This document shows positions 1 to 8,079 of a stretch of 64,000 bases of DNA, piece by piece. The notes beneath the pieces are model-generated. The model had not been told where the DNA came from. It saw only the letters and a list, made by a program, of their open reading frames with translations, and did not search any database. The position numbers and the translations under genes are program-made. The DNA is taken from NCBI GenBank assembly GCA_958350755.1, contig CATWID010000007.1, forward strand, positions 1 through 64,000, written 5' to 3'. Origin of the DNA: an uncultured Collinsella sp. GTDB taxonomy: Bacteria; Actinomycetota; Coriobacteriia; Coriobacteriales; Coriobacteriaceae. The stretch's first letter is position 1, and each line of letters begins with the position of its first letter.

Positions 1-7
1 TAAGGGA

Positions 8-86
8 GCGGGCCCGGCCACTAATAACCTTTTGAACGACTCTGCTTGCAGCCGGAGTGAAAAAGGTTATTAGTGGCCGGGCCCGC
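8..86. repeat. Long perfect palindrome with 27-nt core
   Basis: Two 26-bp arms (8-33 and 61-86) are perfect inverted complements around a 27-nt core (34-60), which contains a short ACTC/GAGT pairing. The element lies 3' of the DUF47 gene, which reads leftward. There is no clear T-run, so a simple intrinsic terminator is not obvious. The core differs from the 63-nt core class seen elsewhere in the window. Confidence 0.8.
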
Positions 87-110
87 GACCGGTGGGACAT
101 GTACCCCCAA

Positions 111-734
111 TTAACTGTTCTTCATGACAATCGAATCCACGACATCGGCCACATTCTCGCAGCAGTCGGCGCAGTACTCCAGGAAGGCGTACACGTCACG
201 CCAAGCGATGACCTCGAGCGGGTCCTTGCCGTTAACGTGCAGGTTGCGCATGGCGTTGATGTAGAGCTCGTCGGCCTCGGACTCGATGGTGTTGATCTGG
301 ATGACGAGCTCGCGCAGCGTTTTGGACTTGCGGTAGTTGGGAAGCTCGACCATCAGGTCCTTCATGGCGCGACAGGCATCGGTTACCTTGTGGGCGATGA
401 CAATGGCGTCGGGATGGATGCTCTGGATGTTGGTGAAGTAGACGCGCTGCACGACGCCCTCGATGCGGTCGAGCACGGTGTCGAGTGAGCAGCTCATCAG
501 ATTCAGATCCTCGCGCTCGAGCGGGGTGATAAAGGCGGTGAGCAGGGCGTCTTCGAGCTCATGGTGCTTCTTGTCTGCCGCATGCTCAATCGCATGCATC
601 TTATCGAGCATGTCGTGGATCTGCGCGGGGTCAAAGTTCTCAAAAATCTTGGTAAGCAGCTCGGCGGCCTGGACGGCGAGGTCGGCGCAGGCGACGTAGT
701 TGTCAAAGTAGAACGAATCGGGTTTCTTTGCCAT
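111..734 (-). CDS. DUF47/PhoU-like phosphate transport accessory protein
   Basis: A 207-residue, all-helical protein of the DUF47 (PhoU-like) family, whose members pair with PiT phosphate transporters and are thought to regulate them. ExxxD metal-binding-type motifs, as in PhoU folds, are visible near residues 50-54 and 151-155. There is no signal peptide or membrane segment, so it is probably cytosolic. The ATG at 734 has an AAAGGA ribosome site 7 nt upstream. It lies 67 nt downstream of the transporter gene on the same strand, so the two likely form an operon. Family assignment is firm; the regulatory role is inferred from the family. Confidence 0.88.
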   Translation of the reverse strand: MAKKPDSFYFDNYVACADLAVQAAELLTKIFENFDPAQIHDMLDKMHAIEHAADKKHHELEDALLTAFITPLEREDLNLMSCSLDTVLDRIEGVVQRVYFTNIQSIHPDAIVIAHKVTDACRAMKDLMVELPNYRKSKTLRELVIQINTIESEADELYINAMRNLHVNGKDPLEVIAWRDVYAFLEYCADCCENVADVVDSIVMKNS

Positions 735-801
735 GGGTGGGTCCTTTCGAGGCGAAGACGGGTGGGCGAAGTGTTGCGGTCTGGATGGACACTCGGTTTG
801 A

Positions 802-1851
802 CTAGAGGAACATCATGAACAGCTTGGCCATGAAAAAGCTGATGAGTCCGCAAGCGGGGAAGGTGAAGAACCAGGTGAACATCATGTCCTTGACGACGCC
901 GAAGTTGATGGCCGAGAGGCGCTTTACGGCGCCGACGCCCATGATGGCGCAGGTTTTGATGTGGGTGGAGGACACGGGGATGCCGGTAAGGGTGGCAAGC
1001 AGCAGGTTCGCGGCACCCGCGAGGTCGGCGGAGAAGCCCTGATACTTCTCGAGCTTGACCATGCTCTGGCCGACGGACTTGATGATGCGCTCGCCGCCCA
1101 CGCTGGTGCCGATACCCATAGTGGCCGAGCACAGCAGCATAATCCAGATGGGGATGCCGGCATCGCCGACGCTGGTCTGGCCGTTGGCGAAGGCCACGCC
1201 TAAAAAGAGCACGCCGATGAACTTCTGTCCATCCTGCGCGCCGTGCATGAAGCTCATGGCCGCGGCACTCGCGATCTGAGCGTATTTAAAGAAGACGTTG
1301 GCACGTCGCCTGTTGGCGGCGGCGAAAAGAATCGAGACGAGCTTGCACAGGACCCAGCCCATGACAAAGCCCAGGCCGATGGAGAGCGCCAGGCCGTAGA
1401 TGACCTTCATCCACTCGTGGACGTTGACGCTGCTCGCGCCGCCGAGGGCGATAGCGGCACCGGTCAGGCCGGCGATAAGGCTGTGGCTTTGCGAGGTGGG
1501 GATGCCAAAACGCGATGCCGTGGCGCCGTAGACGACGATGGAGAAGAGCGCCGCGCACAGGCAGGCGAGCGCCATGGTGCTATTTCCGCCAAAGTCGACG
1601 ATATGTGAGATGGTGTTGGCGACGCTCGCGTTAAAGTGCGTCATGATGAGCACGCCGAGGAAGTTGAATGCGGCGCTCATGAGAATGGCGGCGCGGGCGG
1701 GCATGCAGCGCGTGGTGACGCAGGTCGCGATGGCGTTGGGCGCGTCGGTCCATCCGTTGACGAAGATGGCGCCGAGCGCGAGGATCACGGTGACGGCAAG
1801 GACTGGGTTCGACACAATTTGGCCGAGGAAGGTTGAGAACGTTACGTCCAT
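802..1851 (-). CDS. pit: PiT-family inorganic phosphate transporter
   Basis: A 349-residue polytopic membrane protein of the PiT family (PF01384), which imports phosphate by cation symport. The family's internal repeat is visible. An N-terminal GWTDAPNAIAT (about residues 33-43) corresponds to the GANDVANA signature, and a second element, VSSTHIKTCAIMGVGAV, lies in the C-terminal half. About ten hydrophobic segments can be read. The ATG at 1851 is preceded by GAGAAAG. The DUF47 gene follows directly, the usual partner arrangement. Whether the coupling ion is H+ or Na+ cannot be told. Confidence 0.92.
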   Translation of the reverse strand: MDVTFSTFLGQIVSNPVLAVTVILALGAIFVNGWTDAPNAIATCVTTRCMPARAAILMSAAFNFLGVLIMTHFNASVANTISHIVDFGGNSTMALACLCAALFSIVVYGATASRFGIPTSQSHSLIAGLTGAAIALGGASSVNVHEWMKVIYGLALSIGLGFVMGWVLCKLVSILFAAANRRRANVFFKYAQIASAAAMSFMHGAQDGQKFIGVLFLGVAFANGQTSVGDAGIPIWIMLLCSATMGIGTSVGGERIIKSVGQSMVKLEKYQGFSADLAGAANLLLATLTGIPVSSTHIKTCAIMGVGAVKRLSAINFGVVKDMMFTWFFTFPACGLISFFMAKLFMMFL

Positions 1852-2100
1852 ATATGGGCTTTCTCGAAGTTTGCAGGCACGTTACAAAAACATGATAAAT
1901 CGTATCACCTCCTGCGGGTTTCTTTGCCGAGTTCTGATGGGAGAAGTAATTTTTTGGCACTAAAATTGAATATTAGCCCTGTTGACCGCGGGTGTTCTTT
2001 TTGCTATCACGCCATGCGGACACGTGCGATTGCTACGACACTCCAAAACCACAGTCTGTTCGCTTTACAATATGCAAACATGCGTTCGATAATAGGAGAC
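1852..2100. other. Divergent intergenic region, AT-rich
   Basis: This 249-nt gap separates the leftward phosphate operon from the rightward hypothetical gene. It is AT-rich compared with its surroundings and must hold both promoters. No recognisable operator, RNA gene or convincing small ORF was seen. Confidence 0.5.
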
Positions 2101-2439
2101 ATGGAATATCGACAGACAGATGGCAAAACTCGGCGCGTGCACAAGCAGTATGTGGACGTCGTGGCTCGCATCCTCGCGGGCGGACAGGTTGTGCCGGTCA
2201 CCGTCTGCTGGGTCGACGGTCGTTGCTTTACGATTGACGAGATTGTCTCGACCACTGGGTTTGGCCTGACGGTTCACGGCATCCGTACGGCAACCTATAA
2301 GGTGCGTTTTGGCGGGCACGCGACCGAGTTGTATCTGGAGGACCAGACGCGCGAGCGGGCGGACGGCTCGCAGGCGCACGTGATGCGTTGGTGGGTCTGG
2401 GCGTTTGATCGTACGCTTGAGGGCGAGCGTCGCAGGTAA
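2101..2439 (+). CDS. Small conserved-type hypothetical protein
   Basis: A 112-residue soluble protein that I do not recognise with certainty. It is basic at both ends, and its middle reads as alternating beta strands (VVPVTVCWVDGRCFTIDEI and TYKVRFGGHATELYLED). This gives a small beta-barrel look reminiscent of DUF6504-type actinobacterial proteins. The reading frame opens earlier, but the ATG at 2101 is chosen because AGGAG lies 3-7 nt before it. A hairpin with a T-run at 2486-2509 follows. No function is proposed. Confidence 0.7.
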   Translation: MEYRQTDGKTRRVHKQYVDVVARILAGGQVVPVTVCWVDGRCFTIDEIVSTTGFGLTVHGIRTATYKVRFGGHATELYLEDQTRERADGSQAHVMRWWVWAFDRTLEGERRR

Positions 2440-2485
2440 GAGCGCGCGGCATTCGGGTACAATGACAGGAATCTTGTTAGCTACT

Positions 2486-2509
2486 GCGCCGTTATCTGTG
2501 GCGCTTTTT
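2486..2509 (+). terminator. Short intrinsic terminator or attenuator
   Basis: GCGCC (2486-2490) and GGCGC (2500-2504) form a hairpin followed directly by five T. It ends the hypothetical gene at 2439, but lies only 14 nt before the ATG of the next gene. It could therefore also act within that gene's leader. Confidence 0.6.
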
Positions 2510-2523
2510 GAAAGGACGAACCT

Positions 2524-3219
2524 ATGAACGATATCCAGGGCTATCAGAACGGCCCCGTCGAGAGCGGCGCAAGCCGCGCCAAGGAGATGTCGCCGCGCGC
2601 GTACAATCTCGCCATGTCTGCCCTGATCTTCTTGGGCTTTTGCGCCATGGGCGCCGGCGCCTACTTTACGAGCACCATGTCGTTTGCGCGCATGATGATG
2701 AGCGGAGCCGCCTTGCCGCTGGTCTTTGGCTCGTTTATTTTGACCATCGTCGGCATGGTCATGATGTCGGCCGCCGCCAGCAAGCAGTCCGTTGGCCTGT
2801 CCCTTGTGGGCTACGCAATCTTTGCGAGTACCTTTGGCCTGACCGCGTCGTTTGGCCTTGCCAACTACGACCTGCCCACCATCAACACTGCCTTTATCGC
2901 CACGGCCGCCATCACCTTTGTCTTTGGCGCTTTGGGCGTGACGTTCCCCAAGTTTTTCCAGCGCGTATATGGCATCGGTTTTGGCATTCTGCTCGCCACT
3001 ATTCTGGTTGAGATCGTGCTGATGTTCATGGGCGTCTCGCAGACCATCACCGATCTGATCGTGATCGTGGTGTTCGCCGGCTTTATTGGCTACGACACCT
3101 ATGTTGCCACGACGGTGCCGCCTACGCTGCCCAACGCCGTGCTCATGGCGTCCAATCTGTTCGTGGACATTATCAACGTGTTCCTGCGCATCCTGAACAT
3201 CCTTGGCCGTCGCGATTAG
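2524..3219 (+). CDS. Bax inhibitor-1/YccA family membrane protein
   Basis: A 231-residue integral membrane protein with seven closely spaced hydrophobic segments from about residue 34 to the C terminus and a short polar N terminus. This is the pattern of the BI-1/YccA/YetJ family (UPF0005), whose bacterial members include calcium-leak channels and FtsH-associated proteins. A conserved-type GYDTYVA lies near residues 189-195, before the last helix. The ATG at 2524 follows GAAAGGA. The gene is monocistronic, with terminator-like hairpins on both sides. The family call is firm; substrate and physiological role are not known. Confidence 0.85.
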   Translation: MNDIQGYQNGPVESGASRAKEMSPRAYNLAMSALIFLGFCAMGAGAYFTSTMSFARMMMSGAALPLVFGSFILTIVGMVMMSAAASKQSVGLSLVGYAIFASTFGLTASFGLANYDLPTINTAFIATAAITFVFGALGVTFPKFFQRVYGIGFGILLATILVEIVLMFMGVSQTITDLIVIVVFAGFIGYDTYVATTVPPTLPNAVLMASNLFVDIINVFLRILNILGRRD

Positions 3220-3265
3220 TGGCGAATTGCGGCGGTGCTTGCCGTGCGTGCAAATCGATGCGAAA

Positions 3266-3292
3266 GGCGGTCCTTCGGGGCCGTCTTTTTTG
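3266..3292 (+). terminator. Intrinsic terminator with TTCG loop
   Basis: GGCGGTCC and GGGCCGTC pair (with two wobble pairs) around a TTCG tetraloop and are followed by a run of T. It lies 47 nt after the BI-1 gene. Confidence 0.75.
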
Positions 3293-3356
3293 TACGCGGC
3301 GGGGTATCATGGATGGGAAAAGCCGATAGCGGCAGCGACAGGAAAGGTGGCCACGT

Positions 3357-4487
3357 ATGGCAGACGTCGACAACAGGAACCGTAACCGCAGGTCCAACCG
3401 AGCGGGTCAGCCCAATCCCAAGCGCGAGGCCCGTGCTAAGGCCGCCGAGCGTCACGTGGCAACTGTGTCCGAAGCGTGCGCCAAGGATATCGAGCGTTCG
3501 CTTGCCGGTGTTCGCGAGTTTGACGGTATGCCTGCCGGCTTTGTCGCGGCGATGAAGGCCAAGGCCCAAGCGGCTGCGGCTGCCGAGGAGCCGGTTGCCG
3601 AGGAGTCTGAGTCCGTCGAGGTCGAGGCCGCTGAGGTTGCGTCCGTCGAGACCGAGGTCACGGACGAGTCTGCGCCTGCCGAGAAACCCGCAGAGACCGA
3701 GTCCGCGCCTGCCGAGGAGCCCGCTCCGACCCTGCCCGAGGTCACCGTGCTTGATGCCTCCGCCACGCAGGCCATTCTGGACAACGGCCGTGGCTATGCG
3801 CAGTTCTGCGACATGGCAGTGCTTGCCTTTGCCTCGTTCACCAACCCGGGTGGCGGCTACATCCAGGGCTATCTGGGCCAGGAGGCTACGCTCTGCGCCG
3901 ATTCGTATCTGTACAACGTGCTCGACAAGCAGCGCAAGTGGTATGGCGAGAACCGTCGCCGCAATATCAACTGCGAGCTCTACCGCAACCGTGCGCTGGT
4001 AGTGCCTGCGGTGCGTTTTGACCGCAACCACGTGCATGCGTATGCCGATGTGATCGTGGCCGCCGCGCCCAATGCCAAGCGCGCACGCCAGGAGTACCGC
4101 GTGAGCGACGATGCGCTGCTGGACGCGCTGCGCGACCGTATCCGCTTTGTGCTCGCCATCTGCGACGAGCTGGGTCGCGAGAAGCTCGTACTGGGCGCTT
4201 GGGGCTGCGACAACAACGGTTTTGATGCCGAGGCCGTGGCCGAGATTTTCCGCAAGGAGCTCGCATCGGGCGACTTCAAGGTCAAGCAAGTCTTCTTTGC
4301 CGTGCCTTCTACGCGCTGGGATGAGGATTTTGCCAAGTTCGAGCACGTGCTGGCAAACTTCCCCGAGCGCAACGAGGAGTCCTATGCCCAGGTTGCCGCT
4401 CGCGCTGCGGCAGCTCGCGCCGCCGAGCAGGCCCAGGCTGCTACCGAGGATGATGAGGACGAGGACGATTGGCGCAAGTACCTGTAA
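3357..4487 (+). CDS. TIGR02452/microbial PARG-like macrodomain protein
   Basis: A 376-residue protein. Residues 1-125 are low-complexity, rich in Ala, Glu, Pro and Val, and probably disordered. From about 130 comes a TIGR02452 / microbial poly(ADP-ribose) glycohydrolase domain (DUF2263), which removes ADP-ribose in characterised relatives. NPGGGY (about 163-168) matches the GGG half of the PARG signature, and the QE pair follows seven residues later. The motif reads Q175-E176-A177, so the second Glu of the canonical QEE, catalytic in characterised bacterial PARGs, is Ala. VLGAWGCDNNGFD lies near residues 278-290, followed by an acidic tail. The gene is flanked by terminators on both sides. 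Confidence 0.8.
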   Translation: MADVDNRNRNRRSNRAGQPNPKREARAKAAERHVATVSEACAKDIERSLAGVREFDGMPAGFVAAMKAKAQAAAAAEEPVAEESESVEVEAAEVASVETEVTDESAPAEKPAETESAPAEEPAPTLPEVTVLDASATQAILDNGRGYAQFCDMAVLAFASFTNPGGGYIQGYLGQEATLCADSYLYNVLDKQRKWYGENRRRNINCELYRNRALVVPAVRFDRNHVHAYADVIVAAAPNAKRARQEYRVSDDALLDALRDRIRFVLAICDELGREKLVLGAWGCDNNGFDAEAVAEIFRKELASGDFKVKQVFFAVPSTRWDEDFAKFEHVLANFPERNEESYAQVAARAAAARAAEQAQAATEDDEDEDDWRKYL

Positions 4488-4512
4488 TCGGTACGTGCTG
4501 ACAGATAGGTCG

Positions 4513-4546
4513 AGCCGACGGGAGAGGCTGCTTCCGTCGGCTTTTT
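4513..4546 (+). terminator. Intrinsic terminator
   Basis: AGCCGACGG and CCGTCGGCT pair around a 12-nt loop, followed by TTTTT. It ends the PARG-like gene just before the SGNH hydrolase gene. Confidence 0.85.
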
Positions 4547-4565
4547 ACTGAGCGAGGGGCTTACG

Positions 4566-5225
4566 ATGAAAAACGTTCTATGCTTTGGCGACAGCAACAC
4601 CTATGGTTACGATCCGGCGGGCATGCGCGACGGCACCGCGGTGCGCTATGCGCAGGATGTGCGCTGGTGCGGCGTGGCCCAACGTGACTTAGGCGAGGGC
4701 TGGCATGTAATTGAAGAAGGCCTCAACGGCCGCACGACGGTACGCGACGACATGTGCCATCTGGACACCAATCTTAACGGCATCCGCGCACTTCCGATGC
4801 TGCTCGAGGCCCATAAGCCGCTGGACGCCATTGTGATCATGCTGGGCACCAACGACTGTAAGACGGTCTTTGGCGTGACAGCTTCCGATATCGCCCGTGG
4901 TGCCATGGCGTTGATTCGCGCCGTCCGTGCGTTTGCCTGGACCGATGCCGCGCCCTGCCCACGGATTCTGCTGATGGCACCTATCAAGATTAAGCCGCAG
5001 ATCGCCGATGTATATATGACCGACTTTGACGAGCATTCCGTAGAAGCCTCGGAACATTTTGGTGAGTACTACGCGCATGTGGCTGAGCAGTTTGGCTGCG
5101 ACTTTTTGAATGCCGCCGATTATGCAGAGCCGGGCGATATCGACTATCTGCATATGATGCCCGAAAGCCACGAGAGCTTGGGACATGCCGTGGCAGCCAA
5201 GCTCCAAGAGATGCTCGGTGAGTAG
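4566..5225 (+). CDS. SGNH/GDSL-family hydrolase (arylesterase-like)
   Basis: A 219-residue cytosolic SGNH hydrolase. The block I nucleophile lies in FGDSNTYGYDP (Ser10), and block III is LGTNDCK with its conserved Asn near residue 97. The catalytic Asp/His pair is probably in the C-terminal part near DYLHMMPESHESLGHAVA. Relatives hydrolyse acyl esters and are often annotated as arylesterase or lysophospholipase. There is no signal peptide. The ATG at 4566 follows the GAGGGG purine stretch at 4554-4559. The gene converges on thiD across an unusual repeat-filled gap. The fold is certain; the substrate is unknown. Confidence 0.85.
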   Translation: MKNVLCFGDSNTYGYDPAGMRDGTAVRYAQDVRWCGVAQRDLGEGWHVIEEGLNGRTTVRDDMCHLDTNLNGIRALPMLLEAHKPLDAIVIMLGTNDCKTVFGVTASDIARGAMALIRAVRAFAWTDAAPCPRILLMAPIKIKPQIADVYMTDFDEHSVEASEHFGEYYAHVAEQFGCDFLNAADYAEPGDIDYLHMMPESHESLGHAVAAKLQEMLGE

Positions 5226-5234
5226 CGCGAGCCC

Positions 5235-5273
5235 AAGCCACCGCAAAGGTGCCTGCCCCCTTTGCGGTGGCTT
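5235..5273. repeat. CCACCGCAAAGGTGCCTG palindrome, copy 1
   Basis: A 13-bp perfect stem (5235-5247 with 5261-5273) around GGTGCCTGCCCCC. It is nearly identical to the copy at 5514-5552 and related to the one at 53277-53319. It directly follows the SGNH hydrolase gene, with a weak T-run, so it may act as a terminator. Confidence 0.8.
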
Positions 5274-5288
5274 TGGATCGTTTGTTTG

Positions 5289-5505
5289 TCTTGATCTGTA
5301 ACAGTTGTAAGGTCGAAAACGGGCTAGATGTTACAGATTGAGATTATTTAGGTCGATATCGGTCGTTTGTCTCGATCTGTAACATCTAGGGTCGATTTTG
5401 CCGAGTTACTGTTACAGATTGAGATTATCTTCTCAGCGGAATTTGAATGTCTCGATCTGTAACAGGTGGGCCGAAAAATGGGCTCTAACTGTTACAGATC
5501 GAGAT
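5289..5505. repeat. Three tandem palindromes of about 80-nt period
   Basis: Three consecutive hairpins share the arms TCTCGATCTGTAACA and TGTTACAGATTGAGA. Left arms start at about 5289, 5370 and 5450; right arms end at about 5345, 5425 and 5505. Each stem is about 15 bp, with a 24-28 nt loop that differs between units but keeps a GG-CGA-A/T-rich motif. The set is bracketed by two copies of another palindrome, in a convergent gap. Confidence 0.85.
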
Positions 5506-5513
5506 GTTTGTGG

Positions 5514-5552
5514 GAGCCACCGCAAAGGTGCCTGCCCCCTTTGCGGTGGCTC
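5514..5552. repeat. CCACCGCAAAGGTGCCTG palindrome, copy 2
   Basis: A second near-identical copy of the element at 5235-5273, closing the array on its right side, 14 nt beyond the thiD stop codon. It may serve as the thiD terminator on the minus strand. Confidence 0.8.
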
Positions 5553-5565
5553 TGGGCTGTGAATC

Positions 5566-6396
5566 TTAATACTGCCACATGTGGTTGACGGGGCCGGAAC
5601 CTTTGCCCATGTCAAAGCCAGCGGCGAGAGCGCCTGTCAGGTATGCCTTGCCCGCATTGACGGCGTCGGCAAGATCCATGCCCTGGGCCAGCGCGCAGGC
5701 GATGGCGGACGAAAGCGTGCAGCCGGTGCCGTGTGTGTTGTCGGTCTCGATGCGCTTGTGGCGGAACCACGTGGTGAGCGGATCGCCCAGATGGTTGCCC
5801 TCGTCATCGAGTGGCGCGGGTTCGGCCAATACATCGTTGGCCTCGTTGACAAGATGCCCACCCTTAACGAGGGATGCGCAACCAAAGCGGCGGGTGAGGA
5901 GCATGGCAGCATTTTGCTGTGTGCGCTCGGAGTCGACCTCGTAGTCAAGCAGGGCCATGGCCTCGGGAATATTGGGCGTGATGACGGTTGCTAGTGGGAA
6001 CAGGCGGCGGGTGAGCGCCTCGGCGGCATCTTCGGCAATCAGCCGTGCGCCCGAGGTGGCTACCATGACGGGGTCGACGACCACGTTTGTCGCGTTCCAG
6101 GCGCTCAGGCGGTCGGCGATAACCTCGATAATCTCGGCAGAGGAAACCATGCCGATCTTGACGGCGCTGGGGCGGATATCGTCAAATACGGCGTCGATCT
6201 GCGCAGCGACGATATCAGGGGAGATATTCTGCACGGCGGTGACACCCAGTGTGTTTTGTGCGGTGATGGCGGTGATGGCCGTCTCGGCATACAGGCGGTG
6301 CGCCGTGATGGTCTTGATGTCGGCCTGAATGCCGGCGCCACCGCTGGAATCGGATCCTGCGATGGATAAAACGGCAGGTACCTTACTGCGATCCAT
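5566..6396 (-). CDS. thiD: Hydroxymethylpyrimidine/phosphomethylpyrimidine kinase
   Basis: A 276-residue ribokinase-fold enzyme that phosphorylates HMP and then HMP-P to HMP-PP for thiamine synthesis. Visible landmarks are the N-terminal GSDSSGGAGIQADIKT (about residues 14-29), TPNIPEA in the middle, VKGGHL, and the anion-hole element THGTGCTLSSAIACAL with its catalytic Cys near residue 229. The length is typical. The ATG at 6396 has GGGAGC just upstream. It lies downstream of thiC on the same strand, separated by a GC-rich hairpin, so it may have its own promoter. Confidence 0.93.
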   Translation of the reverse strand: MDRSKVPAVLSIAGSDSSGGAGIQADIKTITAHRLYAETAITAITAQNTLGVTAVQNISPDIVAAQIDAVFDDIRPSAVKIGMVSSAEIIEVIADRLSAWNATNVVVDPVMVATSGARLIAEDAAEALTRRLFPLATVITPNIPEAMALLDYEVDSERTQQNAAMLLTRRFGCASLVKGGHLVNEANDVLAEPAPLDDEGNHLGDPLTTWFRHKRIETDNTHGTGCTLSSAIACALAQGMDLADAVNAGKAYLTGALAAGFDMGKGSGPVNHMWQY

Positions 6397-6448
6397 GTTT
6401 GCTCCCTTGTTCGGTCGGAATCAAATGGGTCTTTAAGCCAGCATTATA

Positions 6449-6485
6449 AAGATGCCCGGGCCGACTCTATGTCGAACCCGGGCGG
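6449..6485 (-). terminator. Hairpin between thiC and thiD
   Basis: Read on the minus strand, GCCCGGG and CCCGGGC pair, with an inner CGAC/GTCG pairing, followed by ATCTTTATAAT. It is likely a partial terminator after thiC and upstream of thiD. Confidence 0.6.
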
Positions 6486-6574
6486 GCGATGCAATCTTTA
6501 CGCAAATGTAAGCAAATGTTCACACGTCAACAATTGACGAACACCATGTTACCGATTGTGGCTCCGGTGACGAG

Positions 6575-7909
6575 TTAGTCCTCCATGCCGAGGTCGATCG
6601 TCGTGCCTTCGAACACCTTGTTAACGGTGCGGACGGCGCACATCTTGCCACACATGGTGCAGGTGCCCTCGGTGGCGGCGGGGGACTCCTCGTAGCGCTT
6701 CTTACCGGTGACCGGGTCGAGAGCACACTCCCACATGGCATCCCAGTCGAGCTTGCGGCGTGCCTGACCCATCTTGTCGTCCATATCGCGGGCGTGCGGC
6801 ACCTTTTTGGCGATATCGGCGGCGTGTGCGGCGATCTTGGTGGCCATGAGGCCGTCGAGCACATCCTGGGCGTTAGGCAGGCATAGGTGCTCGGCCGGTG
6901 TCACGTAGCACAGGAAGTCGGCACCGGAGCTGGCGGAGATAGCGCCGCCGATGGCAGCGGTGATGTGGTCGTAGCCCACGCCGATATCGGTCACCAGCGG
7001 CCCGAGCACATAGAACGGGGCGTTGTGGCACAGGCGCTTCTGCAGTTTCATGTTGGCGGCGATCTCGTCGAGCGCCATGTGACCCGGGCCCTCGACCATG
7101 ACTTGGACGCCGGCGGCCCAGGCGCGCTTGCACAGCTTGCCCAGCTCGATCATCTCGGCGGTCTCGGTGGCGTCATTGGAGTCGTAGAGACAGCCCGGGC
7201 GGCAGGAGTCGCCGAGCGAGATGGTCACGTCGTACTCGTGGCAGATCTCGAGCAGCTCGTCAAAGTACTCGTAGAAGGGGTTTTCGTTGCCGGTAACCTC
7301 CATCCAGCCAAATAGCAGCGAGCCGCCGCGGCTGACGATGTTCATGAGGCGGCCGGTCTCCTTAAAGGTCTTGGTGACCGATTTGTTGATGCCGCAGTGG
7401 ATGGTCATAAAGTCCACGCCGTCCTCGGCGTGCGCGCGCACGACCTCGAACAGGTCGTCCTTGGTGAGCTTGACCAGCGGCTTTTCCATGTAGCCGATGG
7501 CGTCGTACATGGGGACGGTGCCTACCATGAGCGGCGTCTCGTCGATGAGCTGCTGGCGGAACTGGCGCGTTTTGCCCGAGTTGGAAAGGTCCATGATGGC
7601 GTCGGCGCCAAAGTCCTCGGCGATCTTGACCTTCTTCCATTCCTCGGCGGCATCGGCCTTGTCGCCCGAGATGCCCAGGTTGACGTTGACCTTGGTGGAC
7701 AGGCCCTCGCCGACACCAAAGGCGCGCATGCCCTTTTTGATATGCACGATGTTGGCGGGAATGGCGATGCGGCCGTCGGCCACGCGCTCGCGGATGTACT
7801 CGGGGTCGCGATGCTCGCGCTCGGCGACTTCCTTCATCTGCGGCGTGATCTGCCCGGCGCGGGCGAAGTCGATTTGCGTGACGAGCTTGGGCTCGGTCTG
7901 TGTGCTCAT
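6575..7909 (-). CDS. thiC: Phosphomethylpyrimidine synthase ThiC
   Basis: A 444-residue radical-SAM-type enzyme converting aminoimidazole ribotide to HMP-P. Seen are the PMYDAIGYMEK region, FMTIHCGINKS, GDSCRPGCLYDSND and EGPGHMALDEI. The C-terminal cluster motif is CTMCGKMC, i.e. CX2CX3C rather than the CX2CX4C of long proteobacterial ThiC. The length matches short anaerobe-type ThiC. The ATG at 7909 is preferred over an in-frame ATG 24 nt upstream because AAGGGAG precedes it and that site is embedded in the TPP riboswitch. Expression is thus probably repressed by thiamine pyrophosphate at translation. Confidence 0.94.
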   Translation of the reverse strand: MSTQTEPKLVTQIDFARAGQITPQMKEVAEREHRDPEYIRERVADGRIAIPANIVHIKKGMRAFGVGEGLSTKVNVNLGISGDKADAAEEWKKVKIAEDFGADAIMDLSNSGKTRQFRQQLIDETPLMVGTVPMYDAIGYMEKPLVKLTKDDLFEVVRAHAEDGVDFMTIHCGINKSVTKTFKETGRLMNIVSRGGSLLFGWMEVTGNENPFYEYFDELLEICHEYDVTISLGDSCRPGCLYDSNDATETAEMIELGKLCKRAWAAGVQVMVEGPGHMALDEIAANMKLQKRLCHNAPFYVLGPLVTDIGVGYDHITAAIGGAISASSGADFLCYVTPAEHLCLPNAQDVLDGLMATKIAAHAADIAKKVPHARDMDDKMGQARRKLDWDAMWECALDPVTGKKRYEESPAATEGTCTMCGKMCAVRTVNKVFEGTTIDLGMED

Positions 7910-7914
7910 TGGCA

Positions 7915-8008
7915 CGGCTCCCTTCGTTGGCATTACCCATATCAGGTTTGCGGGTCAGGGCGGGCGCGCCCAATCTCAGCCTGTCGTCTTGTCCTGCAAG
8001 CTCCCCGT
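7915..8008 (-). promoter_or_regulatory. TPP riboswitch (THI element)
   Basis: On the minus strand the sequence carries the hallmark order: GGGGAGCTTGC, then GGCTGAGAT, GACCCGC, ACCTGATATGGGTAATGCC and AACGAAGGGAG. These match the conserved CUGAGA and ACCUGAU...GGAUAAUGCCAGCGUAGGGA blocks of the THI element. The terminal GGGAG is also the thiC ribosome binding site, so ligand binding can sequester it directly. Confidence 0.95.
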
Positions 8009-8079
8009 TATGTCATGGGCTCAAGTATAGCCTGAATGGGTACGATTGGGCCAACGAGCGTGCCTGTGGGGAGGCGAAC

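Noticed and set aside
5289..5505. CRISPR array
   Set aside because: There are only three units, each repeat is part of a palindrome that includes its own 'spacer', the spacers share motifs, and no cas gene is present.
6600..6700. ThiC with a damaged Fe-S motif
   Set aside because: The CX2CX3C spacing differs from long ThiC proteins, but all three cysteines are present and short anaerobe-type ThiC proteins appear to share this form.
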